Shown piece after piece: positions 10,630 to 21,349 of a stretch of 64,000 nucleotides of DNA (position 1 is the stretch's first letter; the number at the start of each line of letters is the position of its first letter). Below the pieces are notes generated by a model that was not told the origin of the DNA, made no database searches, and was given only the letters and a program-made list of their open reading frames with translations. Source of the DNA: Heterobilharzia americana (taxonomy: Eukaryota > Platyhelminthes > Trematoda > Strigeidida > Schistosomatidae); NCBI GenBank assembly GCA_944470555.2, contig OX104128.1:59279257-59343256 (forward strand). Reading direction: 5' to 3'. The position numbers were made by a program, and so were the translations under genes.

Positions 10630-11680
10630 ACTATCCGATGGTAGAGATCGAGTAACGAAATCTCAACTAATGGATTTCTCGCCTGTATTCTCCATCAGTT
10701 GGTTGTTATAAGTCTTGTAATCGAGTAGATGAGCGTGTTTATTGTCTCTGGAATGCTTTGAAGAAACAAAGTGTTTTTGATAGCAACTTGAAGTGATGCT
10801 GGTTTGAATAAGGATGGAATTCTTCATCGTTGCAGATATATGGTTATGTTGAGTACTATTGAGCATAAAATTTGCTTTTCCATTCATCGATAACAATGCA
10901 CTTATGCGCAGTGTATCACATTATTGTACCACACAATATAACTTGTCGGCTTTTTGAGAAGTTGATATTTTCTTTCAAAGCTTGTTCTCCCTCCCCCAGT
11001 CCTCACCTAAAGAAAAGTGTTTGTATTAATTGGGATAACTACCGATTAACAAATATTTCACATAGTTTGTACTAAACCTTTTATGATTAGGTTACATTGC
11101 TTAGGATGCTCGATGTTCTTACCTTTTATGTCAAGTTGGTCGTATCTATCGCGAGAAGTCAAGCGTAGATTTACATCCTGTGTAACTATCACCATAGAAG
11201 CAAAAGATATAATTTCCAAAAATTGTTTGGATACAATTTTCATGATTGAGTAAGTTGCTTCGAAAAGAATATCTACGATGACATAGGATTGAAGAGATCA
11301 TTTGAAAATCCTAATATACTTCTGTGATATACTGGAATTATGTTTATGGAAATGCATTGATAACCGTATACTTTCGACTAGATAATCTCCTCATTGTCTC
11401 TAAGTAGCAACTGTGACACCACATATTTCGATTAATACCGTGAAATATCTTCTTCATATCATATATCGTGAACACCCAGCACTTATGATTACATTCTGTC
11501 AGTGCGCACTGGATCATGAAGTGGATTCTGCCTAGTTGTGTTGTATCTTGAAAGTTAATTGATTTGTTCATAGTGTATTGTTTTCGCTTTTCATCCTCGT
11601 ACACTAATAAAATTCATGCTGCTTTGTTGCTTTCAATTAATAGTTTTGTATTTCATCTTTCTCTCTCTCTACACCTCTCT
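10630..11680. other. Intron sequence, no recognised feature
   Basis: Rest of the last intron of gene 1. Several short open frames on both strands lack motifs. A CT-rich tract at 11659-11682 forms the polypyrimidine tract of the terminal exon. Confidence 0.4.
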
Positions 11681-11682
11681 AG

Positions 11683-11825
11683 TGTTAATTTCCAGTCCTC
11701 TCATAGTAATTACCAGCATTATTACTTTGGCTATAGCTGTTCTCTTCGCCTATTATATTTTCGCACAGCAACATTCCTCAAAAGGTTTATCACCACCAAC
11801 ACCACCACCACCATTGCCAAAATAA
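11683..11825 (+). CDS. Gene 1, terminal exon: membrane anchor and proline-rich tail
   Basis: The acceptor CTCTCTAG at 11682 gives the phase required by the previous exon; stop TAA at 11823-11825. It encodes about 47 residues: a hydrophobic segment beginning LISSPLIVITSIITLAIAVL (about 219-245), then QQHSSKGLS and a short PPTPPPPLPK C-terminus. The whole visible product (~264 residues) has no other membrane segment, so it reads as a C-tail-anchored protein of the ER or mitochondrial outer membrane (inference). The proline run could bind SH3/WW/EVH1-type domains, but with so short a tail it may sit in the lumen or intermembrane space. Family not recognised. Confidence 0.7.
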
Positions 11826-12210
11826 ATGTGATTATTACTTATTATCGATACAATGTACAAGACTGTCTAAATTTCTATTATCCCGATGATAATAATCCTT
11901 TTTTATTTAGTGATATACATCTATATGGATAATAATATTGCCTTTCAGACTATGCAAAACAACTAACGCCTTATTTCTTTTGATCCCTTTTCTTTTGGTA
12001 TAAAAGAAAATCGACCAGTGAAAAACATACACATACACATACATACATTCCAATTATATCCCTTTCTTCATCTTTTTTTCTCTTTTCGATTGTTTATTGT
12101 TTGCCATGTCTTCTTACAGACATATAGGCATAAATTAAACAGATTTGTTTTAGGTAATCTAGAATACTGAAAGCTGGTTTGGCTCTTTTAAAAAAATATT
12201 TGTGATTCAA

Positions 12211-12232
12211 GGGGGTTGGGTGGGTGGGTGGG
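12211..12232 (+). promoter_or_regulatory. G-quadruplex motif in 3' UTR
   Basis: Five runs of three or more G separated by one or two T (GGGGGTTGGGTGGGTGGG and one more GGG). It is on the sense strand of the predicted gene 1 transcript and stands out in AT-rich surroundings. Very short loops predict a stable RNA G-quadruplex. Confidence 0.6.
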
Positions 12233-12773
12233 TGAGTTATTTTGCCTGTGTGATCTATTCATTATTTCAACAAAATATTGTTCATAAATAAATTTCATCA
12301 TATCTCTTTCTTCCTTTTTTTTTCTCTTCTTCTAATGTTCTTTATAAATAACTTTCTATTTTCTAAATTATTTATACGCTTCTGAGTAAGTTGTTTTTTT
12401 CATTTGTGTCATTATTTTTCTCAATTTTTTTTTCTTGATGTATATCTTCATACATCATCTCAAATGGAAACGAGCGCAATCACATACTTCAATATGCGGT
12501 TGTACAGGAAAACCTCTGTGTGTGTGTGTGTGTATGTGTATGTGTGGATATTTCTGAATTTGACCAGTTGCCTAAGAAAATTATATTTCTTAAAAGTTAT
12601 ATATTTCTAGGTGTTATTGGGTGTTCAGTCAGTCTTCGCTTTTTCTGTTATTACAATATATATGTACATCATATAGAATATTATTTTATTGTCAATAGAC
12701 AATTTGTTCATTATTCAATACTCTTGTAAAATGACTAATAGTCAACAAATGACATTAAAGATATTAAGTATTA

Positions 12774-12779
12774 AATAAA
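12774..12779 (+). promoter_or_regulatory. Candidate poly(A) signal of gene 1
   Basis: AATAAA, with a downstream T-rich element at about 12790-12812 (CTTGTTC then a long T run). An earlier AATAAA at 12287-12292 is an alternative. Confidence 0.4.
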
Positions 12780-13109
12780 TAAGTTTTCAGTTTACTTGTT
12801 CTTTTTTTTTTTTATGACTTTAAAAATTGATTGATGATAGTGTTGTATTGTTACCTTTTTTTTATTGTTTGAAAGAAGAAATTTTTAGTATATCTGTTAA
12901 CCTTAGATTAGATTATTGTTCAGTTCTTTTGAATGTTTTATTTGCTTGATTTGTATTATGATCTGTTCTGAATATTGAAATTCTAACTATATTTGATGGC
13001 TTTAAAAACATAGCAGTTAGTTTGTTGATGTGAATTCTTAGTGATTAGATTTTTCTGCCTATCAGCATACTATCATCTACCTGATATTCATATCCGATAG
13101 GATTTGGAT

Positions 13110-13114
<5 letters not shown>

Positions 13115-13146
<32 letters not shown>
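13115..13146. repeat. (TC)16 microsatellite
   Basis: Uninterrupted TC dinucleotides directly upstream of a family X fragment. Confidence 0.9.
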
Positions 13147-13149
<3 letters not shown>

Positions 13150-13150
<1 letters not shown>

Positions 13151-13590
13151 ATTAGTCCACAGTATAGAACGTGTTTCATGGTCTCATCAAGTGAGTGATG
13201 CAAAAGTCAGATGTAGAGTTTGAGGTAGGATCCTTCATCAGCTGAGATGGTGGGGGCATATGTTGTGATACCTTTAAGAATTGGTCTGAGCCATGTGGGG
13301 AGATACAGGCTTCTTAGTTCGGGTCTACATCACAACAGAAACCAGTGGTTGAAGACTTTAGATCGATGTTAGGGATGCAGATATATCCACATATAATCTT
13401 CATGTTAACCGCTATATTGAATTCAGCATTTTCTCATTTCACCTTATCTTTTACTGCTTTTGACTGGTTTTTCTTTCTTTCATTCATCTTGTTACTTTGT
13501 TGTTTGATGTACTGATTTGAGGTGTGATAGCTTGGACCCTTACACGGTAATCTTTGACCCTATGTTGATATTGATGATGATAATTTAACT
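13150..13590 (+). mobile_element. Family X retrotransposon 3' fragment
   Basis: Matches the 3' part of 40680-41530: GTTTCATGGTCTCATCAAGTG, the GCAGATATATCCACA region, and the tail words TTTGATGTACTGATTTGAGG and TTGATGATGATAA. Heavily degraded, no open frame. Confidence 0.65.
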
Positions 13591-13599
13591 CAGTGTCTA

Positions 13600-14705
13600 C
13601 GTCCCTATTTTAGCATATAGTTAGGCAAGAGCCAGATTGTATTTTCAACACACAGAAAACTATGCCTCTTTATTCACTAGTAGAAAGCGGATCCTTCAAA
13701 ATCGTCTTTTGATAGATTAGTTTGACAGTCTGAATGATTGAGACATGATTTACAGTTAGGTTGTTCCTTACAGGAATTCCTCAGATAGATCTATTCATTT
13801 GTTACCTTTTAATGAATGGTTTTGTAGTATAACATGAGTAAGAATTGTACTTATAATCTAGTTTTGCTTCTGAAGCAGTAGTTGCATCCACCATCTAAGC
13901 TTGGGTCTTTCTTTGACAATCTTTCGCCGTTATATAAAGAATTCTCTTCGCAAAAAGGTGGATTAAGCCTATTCTTTCATTTGAAGCGAATAGTAGATAT
14001 CTAATAGATTTATTCCATCTTTCTTGGCATCAAATTATTCTTATTTAAATATTGGTGATAGTTTGCTCTGTTTGATTAGTGTTTGATCTATATTTTTGTG
14101 TCAGGTTCTTTTTTCCTACCTCGTTTTATTCGATTCATCTCAATACATTTCAGTGATTAGATTCGTTTGCGAATTGACTTATATTCTCATTCTTAAACTG
14201 TTAAATAAGCCTTCGATTTATTTGCCTTAGGGAGTTTGGTTTCATTTACATGCAAATGATAATTTTTTTTTAACCTAGAGACAACATCTCAACGATAGAT
14301 GATAACTAGAAAGGAGATAATCAAAAATCATTGAAATAATCAAGAATACCAGACCTATAAGAGAAAAAACAACAGTGCAGAAGCATGTAATATATCGATA
14401 AGATTTTAATCAAGTTTGTCAAAAGGCAAATTATAAAAGACCAACGGGGAATAAAATCCATTGGACTTGTTGTCCCAGGGTTCTATGGTAGACTTAAAAT
14501 ACACAAACGTTATAGCTGTATGTACCTCAGTCGAACGGAAACTGTCTACTGGTACAATGACCGTTCCTCTTCAATGATACACATCTATCATGGTACACAT
14601 AACTACAGTTCTCGAATTCGACAGAATTAGCTAGTTGATGTCTTACAATTTATTTCTAATCCAACGACAAATTGTACAGATAGACATAAGTTACAGTAGT
14701 GTTGC
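13600..14705. other. No recognised feature
   Basis: AT-rich intergenic DNA between gene 1 and the next SINE cluster. No exon-like frame or repeat recognised. Confidence 0.35.
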
Positions 14706-14714
14706 TTGTAATAT

Positions 14715-14990
14715 ACTGTCGTTGACTGGACCGAATTGATCGGTCTCTATTGGCATATGGGCTCCTGTGCGGATGCCTCGATATCACCTGTTTTAATTAT
14801 GGTAATGATGGATGGTGGCTATCAATGAAGTCCAAGCTACGCATTTCGTCCTACTCCGGAATCGTCAGCTGGATGTACCTGCACCCCAGTGAGTGGTGGG
14901 GTTCCCACTGGGATTCGGACTCGGGACCGATCGCTTCAAACGACAAAGCACCATTCACTAGGCCACCAAGCCACGACAGCCACTTCTTAT
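14715..14990 (-). mobile_element. Sm-alpha-like SINE, near full length
   Basis: The tRNA-like head is at the right end (A-box-like TGGCCTAGTGAATGG; B-box-like GGTCCCGAGTCCGAATCC on the - strand) and the tail at the left. The hammerhead has CTGACGA and GAAA, but the cleavage triplet reads AGC instead of GTC, so cleavage is unlikely. Confidence 0.7.
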
Positions 14991-15019
14991 GCGACGGATA
15001 TTGTCTTAGTATTGTTGCT

Positions 15020-15250
15020 TGTATTATACCGTCGTTGATTGGACCGAATTAATCGGTCTCTTTTGGCATTGGGCTCCTGCACGGATGCTTCGATATTACC
15101 TGTGTTTCGACTATAATAATGATGGGATAGTAGCTAGCAGTGGAGCAACATCACTCACTGGAAGACAGGTACATCCAGCTGACGAGTCCCAAATAGGATG
15201 AAATACGCATCGTAGGTCCCACTGCTTGCCACTATCCATCATTACCATAA
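15020..15250. mobile_element. Chimeric Sm-alpha-like SINE: - strand tail joined to + strand body
   Basis: About 15020-15120 is the SINE tail in - orientation. From about 15130 the sequence continues as a + strand SINE body with a hammerhead: CTGACGA at 15179-15185, GAAA at 15200-15203, cleavage triplet ATC at 15209-15211. Stem I is largely destroyed. The same - tail/+ body arrangement is seen at 54285-54515. Confidence 0.6.
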
Positions 15251-15259
15251 TTAAGTTAC

Positions 15260-16015
15260 GCCAATGGGATCGCTTGTATAGTGGAGGTAGTAAGGCAAAG
15301 ATAAGAACTGTTATCTTGCTCTGTCATTCAAACCTTATATATGGATTACACATTCGGAATTGGAAAACGCTTAACAGGTCATCAATAATAGTTTCGATGA
15401 TGTGGAATTAACAATTTTTAGGTGTTCTGATCACCAGGATCAGTTTGGAAAAGAGAGAAAACTGTTCAATATCTGTTCCTCGGAGAGTTTTTCTTTTTCT
15501 TCTTATTCGTCTACATAAACATCAACTAGGAGTGAAGTGTTACGATTAATGTTCATTTATATCAATACATGTAGACAGTTGTATGGAGATGAAGTTGACT
15601 GGGAAAAGGTAGAAATTCTGAATAGAGGAAATATGAAGAATGCCAGAGCATTTCTAGAAGCTTGGCACTCAGGTCAATCAGCGACCAATTGATATCTAAA
15701 AAAATAAGAAGGTCATTGTTCAGGTCATCAGAATAACCCATTGACATATGTGGGGGGAGTGACACGAAACAGCCACCCCCGAAGATCATCAGATCAAACT
15801 ATGAAACTATTTGTAGGGAATTCTCATGGTTCATCTTTTCCTGAAGTTGTTAATATCTAGAATGTCTGTGAAGGCTTAACGATTAAACCATTCAGCTCAG
15901 ATTACACAGCATCTCCTGAACCACCCTCCCTAACTTGGGATATTTCCCGTCATAGATAAAACATAAGGATATCCGCCGCGGGAATTGCTAAGATTTATAT
16001 AAGATTTAAGATTTA
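15260..16015. other. No recognised feature
   Basis: AT-rich sequence without a clear repeat match or coding signal. Confidence 0.3.
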
Positions 16016-16022
16016 TATATAT

Positions 16023-16145
16023 AGTTACTGGGTGGTGATTAAAGGTGTGATGAGAATTTGGACCGCAGCCGAATTCGAACCAGCGATCACCGGGTTTCAC
16101 GGCCCTATGCTCTACCAACTCACCTACGAGGTCCTCATACCTTAA
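16023..16145 (-). mobile_element. tRNA-like SINE family 3
   Basis: On the - strand: GGTGAGTTGGTAGAGCATAG (A-box region) and GCTGGTTCGAATTCGGC (B box), then a CACACCTTTAATCACCACCC tail. It resembles a tRNA but has diverged arms and a SINE tail shared with 53518-53825 and 63590-64000, so it is not called as a tRNA gene. Confidence 0.65.
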
Positions 16146-16284
16146 ATCTTCAGCGCAATAAACCATTTGAAATAACTGAGAATGAGATACCTGATATTGC
16201 TAATCATCGCAGGCGTAGAGGATGGTGTTCACAGAATTCTGTCACATTTTGTTAGGTACCTAAACTTATTTAATATCAATGATT

Positions 16285-16440
16285 AAAATCAATTTGAAGG
16301 AGCGCTGGGCGCGGAAGCTGTGTTCGACCTCTGGAGGGGTCATGAGTGGACACTGTTGAGGAATCTCATACTAGAGCGAAACAGCTCTCCAGAGCTCCTC
16401 GGCTTTAAATAGTTCTCCAGCTGATGTCAGTCCATGATGA
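16285..16440 (+). mobile_element. Single arm of hammerhead SINE family 2
   Basis: Contains GGACACTGTTGAGGAATCTC, GAAACAGCTCTCCAGAGCTC and the tail CCAGCTGATGTCAGTCCATG. The core is damaged (TTGAGGA; cleavage triplet CTC). Unlike the copies at 20205, 42715 and 50225 it is not visibly paired with an inverted partner. Confidence 0.6.
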
Positions 16441-16559
16441 ATACTACCTTTAAATAAATCAAATCCTCATAATCCTGAAACTACAATTCTGAAGTACTAT
16501 CTTATGCAGAATAGAAGTCGTTGTACAGAAGTCCAGAATTGAGTTGACGGTTAAGCCTG

Positions 16560-16900
16560 CAGGATAATCTCTGCTGGTTAGAGGGTTTTATGGATAGTCA
16601 CCTCTTTACCCCAACTTCATCGATTTTGAAAAGACTTTCGAAAACGTTGTCTAAGAAGAAATTTGGAAACTGCTTCAACACTACGGTTTCAGTGCCATAA
16701 ACCTTTATCAACCTCATTCAACAGCTATGTGACGACGCTACAGTCCCAATGATTCACAATGGAAAGCTCAGTGATACCTTTGAAGTGAAGACTGGAGTAA
16801 GACAAGGTTGTCTACTGTCGACGACGATCTCTAAGATTGTGGTGGGCTGCACTGGATCATGCAACAAACTGTGAGATGGGCAAACGCTGTTTCGCTGATG
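16560..16900 (+). pseudogene. RTE-like retrotransposon RT core fragment
   Basis: Broken reverse-transcriptase sequence. Remnants include a CTTCATCGATTTTGAAAAGA stretch (FIDFEK), FINLIQQLCDDATVPMIHNG and KTGVRQGCLLS (RT motif 3/B region), with frameshifts and stops. It leads directly into the 2.0-kb composite repeat beginning near 16899. SR2-like by motif recognition only. Confidence 0.75.
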
Positions 16901-18918
16901 AAAAGACCCTAGAAAATTTGGATTTCACCGATGATGATTTACGTCTAGTGTCGCACAAACTCGAAGATCTACAGGCGAAAAACAACAAGTTGGCAGAAGA
17001 GGCGAGGCAGCGAAGACAGAACTTCAGGTGAACGTAGAGGAGACAGAGGTGATGAAGATGTGCAGACAACAACAACAATCACCATGAACGTGAGAAATCT
17101 AAATGAAGTAGCCTGTTTCACGTACCTAGGCGAGGCGGCACCGTTTGAATTACAGGTGTGGTCACAGATGAGGATATGGAAGCGAGGATCGGAAATGGAG
17201 CAAGACAGATCTTCATCAATCTGTGTAGACGAGTGTGTAGATGTACTGCAGTGCAGTGCAGTGGAGTGGAGTGCAGTTCACTGGACTGCTGTCAGCATAA
17301 AGCCTGAAGAAGATCCGTATTTTGAACACTAATATCAATGAGTCAATTCAGTGGTTGGTTGTATGTGATGATTGAGAGACTAGGTGTGTAATGAAGAGCA
17401 TTTGCAACAACGTGCAGACATATATGAACGAACAGTTGTCGCCTGCGTTAATTCGATACTGAAGATCAGATCAGAGGAGGAGGTGTGGCCTGGACAGGAA
17501 CCAACCAACCAGCCAAGAAGCTATCGGCCAACAAATATGCAGAAGACGGAGAAGTGGAGATGGATTGGATTGGATTAGACATAGACTGAGAAGACGGTTT
17601 AGGGACATGACGTGCCAAGCCAGGCCAGGCCAGACGAGACTAGACCAGACCAGGCCGTTGATTGTAAAGCAAATGGGAAACGAGGAGTTGTGCGTGTGAG
17701 GGTGATATGGAGTAGATAGTGTGAGGAAGAAATGGAAGTTTGTGGTGAGTCATGGTGTCAAGTTGAGAATACTGTAGAGAAGAGAGTGGAATGGTGATGT
17801 GTTATTGAATCCTAATGTTGCAGTAGGAAGCCAAGGGACAAATAAAAGTAGATGATGATAATATTTATATGATATGGTCACTCTTTTTTACACAGTAAAG
17901 TCTCATAATGTTGAAGAATGTTTTTAGTGTAAGAGACCAGTTCTTCCACTTTAGTGTGTGTTTGTAGTATGATGAGTGAAAGTTGTTAAAGGTGTCGGAG
18001 AATTAGTGCTGTGATGGTTTTTGTTGGTAGCTTCGGACAATAGTGATAGATGAATATACTGAAGGGAATTTGTGTCCGGTAGGGAGCATTGATATAGTCA
18101 GACACCTGATGGGAACTGTGTAGGGGGAAAATATCTTCTAAGTCTTGAGGAAAATGAGAGGAATAACAAGAATTGTCATGTATACTATGATTTTGTGACT
18201 GTTGGTGTGAGTGGTGTAATGGAGTGTAGACTATCTGGTTATGAGGAGGAGGTAGGTGTTTGTCCTGAGGATAATATAAAAATGAGTGTTTGAGGAGTGT
18301 TGGTGAATTGGTTGAGAATGTGTCACAATGACGTAGATGTACTGACTGTTTGACGTCTTGTGAAGCTTGACTATTTGGACTAACCTTTACCTTGGAATTG
18401 TTTTTTATCTCACAACTTTGTCTACTTTGATATTATTTATTTATCCAGTTGTTTTTTCTATACCACGGCAAATTGTGGTATATTGATGCGATGCACTAGA
18501 ATGCAAAGTTGTAGATTGATCTTTTCTGTTTGTCTAAATGTGTAGAAGTTTGCTGAGTGCATTTCAGTGTGATTCCCTTAGATGAGTTTCGCAAATTTTT
18601 TGGGCTCTTTAACGAAACCTTGGAGATTATTTGAATTTTAGCTGTGTACTTGCTGTCTCATTCAATCCATCATCATCATCATCATCATGATTATCAACCT
18701 AGGACTAGGCATTACTGCGTAACGGTCCGAGTTGCCACACCTCATATCAGCACATCAAGTAAAAAGGTAGTGAGGCGAAGGATGAAGATAAGTGATTGCA
18801 GTGAAAAGAAATATCAAGTACGAGAAGAAAGGAAAGAGGAGTGACAAAGTGGTGAGATTCGGTAAAGCCTTGTTAAGATGAGGATAATGTGTGTATACAT
18901 CTGCGCCACTGACTTTGG
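16899..18918 (+). repeat. 2.0-kb composite repeat, copy 1
   Basis: Nearly identical to 24059-26094; the second copy is longer by indels of 12 and about 5 bp near 17510 and 17565. Composition in order: end of an RTE-like RT with NLDFTDDDLRLVSHKLEDLQ (16915-17030); the RTE 3' region to its end near 17860; a ~0.7-kb segment partly resembling the tail of another non-LTR family; and the tail of family X in the opposite orientation (18680-18918). All coding parts are dead. Confidence 0.85.
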
Positions 18919-19139
18919 TCGAAGAATTAATACAGGTACTGATGATTGAGTCAAGTCGTTGGTCTAATATGGTAACAAATAAAAGTGTTTTGTTTGTTGT
19001 GGTTAGTCAACCCTTTCTGGTGTCCAAGTTCCACTGTGAAATCAGTTGGTCTGGCAACTGAATTCAAAGTGTGTAGGAAGACAAGCTAGCAGCAGAATTG
19101 AATTTTGAGCTGCCATCTCACTTTTGATATTAATATTGG

Positions 19140-19290
19140 ATAATGGTCAGCAGTGAGATACAGGACACGCGTTTTGTCGTAATTGGGACTCATCAGGCGG
19201 ATGTACCTCTCTTCCAATGAGTGTTGCTTTTCCCACTAAGACTGAAACTCAGGACCAAACGCCTCAAACATCCACTGAGTCACGATCACC
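19140..19290 (-). mobile_element. Sm-alpha-like SINE with broken hammerhead
   Basis: On the - strand the 5' core is a perfect CTGATGAGTCCC, and the cleavage triplet GTC is present. The 3' core reads AAAA instead of GAAA, which removes G12, an essential base. Confidence 0.65.
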
Positions 19291-19299
19291 ATTTCTTGT

Positions 19300-20200
19300 T
19301 TTATAAGTATTTATTTTACAACATAGAAGTTTGTATTACGCTGGGGAAATTCTCAATGGTTTGTCGTAGAAGTCGTTAGCTGTCTTCTTGGTAAACAGGT
19401 TAAAGTTTGAACTTCTTTTTTGAGCTTCGCATAACTTTAAGTGTTATATCTTCAAATTGATCATAGTAGTTTGTGCAATTTTTATGACTGCCTTTCCCCT
19501 TGTTGTCTGCCACTTCTCTGTACAGGTGTACAGTTCAACAACATGAACTGATAGGTAGTTATGACATGACCATTATCCTTGTGCCATGTTGATTGTTGTA
19601 TTATTAGCTATGATATTGTAATCTCAAAATAAATTTTTGAAAAATGCAGTCCCAACTACTTTGTTGAAGGATATTTGTTTAAATTGATTATCATTATCAA
19701 GGTCAGTAGAATTGGTTCGAATCAAAAATTCCCATAAGATATTCGACATTTTCACTTTTTCTAAAATGGTGTTGAACATTATTTCAGTGTTGTGGGATTT
19801 ATAACTTTGTACCAAAAGGTGGAACTGAAAGTACACCTTCACATCAGCATCAAACGAATCGCTTACAAATAATTTAAACCACTTCATGTTGAATATTATT
19901 CTATTAAGTACAACAACAAGTCGTTTATTCGGTGTTAAATTTTGTAATCATATACAATGGTGTTTTTAATTTATCATTACCAGTTGATAAAAACTTAAAC
20001 TGGTTAAAGTACAGGAAGGAAACAGCACATTCTACAACACACAAACACTTTGATTGCCTTGCGTTTTCCGTTGACAAATGACAATAAGAAATAGGATCTT
20101 GTAATGACTAATAGTAATTACTCAGTCTGAATATTAAAGCACATGACCAATTACCTGCATACACTAAATATATGGCGTACATTACGACTTCATTTCGGGG
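19300..20200. other. No recognised feature
   Basis: AT-rich sequence. An 87-codon open frame on the - strand at 19624-19887 has no recognisable motif or splice context and is not called as a gene. Confidence 0.3.
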
Positions 20201-20204
20201 ATTT

Positions 20205-20610
20205 TATTGGTTCCAAGTTGGTATTCATCAATGAATGATACCAGTTGGAGAAGCCATGGACAACCGTTTCGTCCCAGTATGGGACTCCTCATCAGTGTGG
20301 ACCCATGACCGCGCCGGCGATCGAACCCACGACCTTCAAGTTGCACGGCTACCACGTTACCATTGAGTCAATGGTTCCTATGGCCCATATTCTTCTACTT
20401 CTACCTATCCCATCGTCCGAGTTGGTGCACTCCACTGGTCATGGCTTCTCATCTCGAAGCAAGGCACTGGTCAGCAATTCAATTCGGAGGTCTGTTGGGA
20501 TGAGTGGGCACTACTGAGGATCCCCATATTAGGACGAAACAAGTGTTCAGTGCTCCCAGGTTTTCAATGGTTCTCCAATTGATATCACTATGATGAATAC
20601 CAACTTAAAG
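20205..20610. mobile_element. Head-to-head inverted dimer of hammerhead SINE family 2
   Basis: The left arm (20205-20400) is on the - strand and the right arm (about 20400-20610) on the + strand, with the tail motifs (ATACCAGTTGGAGAA; TTCTCCAATTGATATCA) at the two outer ends. The right-arm hammerhead has CTGAGGA at 20514-20520, GAAA at 20536-20539, triplet GTT at 20545-20547, and stem I of about five pairs between GCACT and AGTGC. The left arm carries a long perfect stem II (GTCCCATACTGGGAC). Confidence 0.65.
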
Positions 20611-20849
20611 CGTTTATATTTTGATTTTATAAAGATTCGTATATACTTCTGAAGAAGCCGTAACTTACAGCAAAACGTTCAGAAAAATGTTTTGGGATTG
20701 TATTAAAATTTACCCTTATAACAGTTAAATCAAACTCTTCTGCGCTCGACTGCTTCCGGGACATTCGTAGCAACTATGGTGATAATGCTTATAACTGATT
20801 GAAATCAGTTTGATTTCTTCGGTTCAATTAATTATATTCATTTGTATAT

Positions 20850-21340
20850 CGATGAAGTTGTGACAACTTGATCCAATACACTTGTGTACGAGGTTCTTCG
20901 TTGGTTTTTTCCGTTTGTCTAATAAACGTAACCTTTCTGCGACTGAGAAGCCTTGGACATGTGTTGCGTATACCGATTCACCGCCTATCTGGACATGCCA
21001 TGCTAGGCAAAGTTGGATTAGGTTGGAAGATGGTTCAGGGTGGCCAGATGAAGTCTCTTACTTACTGTTAGTCTGAGGTCCTCGAGATGATAGGAATAGG
21101 TGTATGAGGACTCTTGGTGAAATAGGCATATGTAATCACTGTTTGATGTCTTCTGAAGCTTGAATATTCACAGCAGCGTTTATCTTCAGATTGCTTATTC
21201 TATCGCACCACGTTGTTCACTTTGAAATCACTCCTTTTCAATCCCCATATTCTTTGTATACTACTATGAAGTGTGGCAAGGTGAACCTGTATGTGAGGTT
21301 CCACGTTGATTTTGTCTGTTTGTCGATGAAGTATTATTCT
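20850..21340 (+). mobile_element. Non-LTR retrotransposon 3' fragments
   Basis: Around 20930-21060 is a degraded reverse-transcriptase C-terminal region (CATGTGTTGCGTATACCGAT, then GTTGGATTAGGTTGGAAGAT). From 21120 there is a tail with TGTTTGATGTCTTCTGAAGC, a variant tail also seen at 28800-29000 and 18330-18540. It lies just upstream of the gene 2 start codon and could have displaced or supplied promoter sequence. Confidence 0.6.
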
Positions 21341-21349
21341 CAACTTCGT

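Larger units (their letters stand above)
11826..12800 (+). other. Probable 3' UTR of gene 1
   Basis: AT-rich, T-run-rich sequence after the stop codon, with no repeat copies recognised. It contains AATAAA words at 11821, 12287 and 12774. The last is followed by a T-rich stretch, suggesting a 3' UTR of up to about 1 kb. Confidence 0.5.

Noticed and set aside
11564..11932. 122-codon frame over the gene 1 terminal exon
   Set aside because: Wrong phase relative to the upstream exons; the frame ending at 11825 fits the splice phase and gives a membrane anchor.
17600..17660. CCAGG/CCAGA short tandem words as a CRISPR-like or regulatory array
   Set aside because: Low-complexity drift inside the RTE 3' region, repeated only because the whole block is duplicated. 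No spacer structure.
18644..18844. Poly-histidine protein (seven His) at 18644 and again at 25821
   Set aside because: The run comes from a CAT microsatellite at the end of an antisense retroelement tail, duplicated with the 2-kb repeat.
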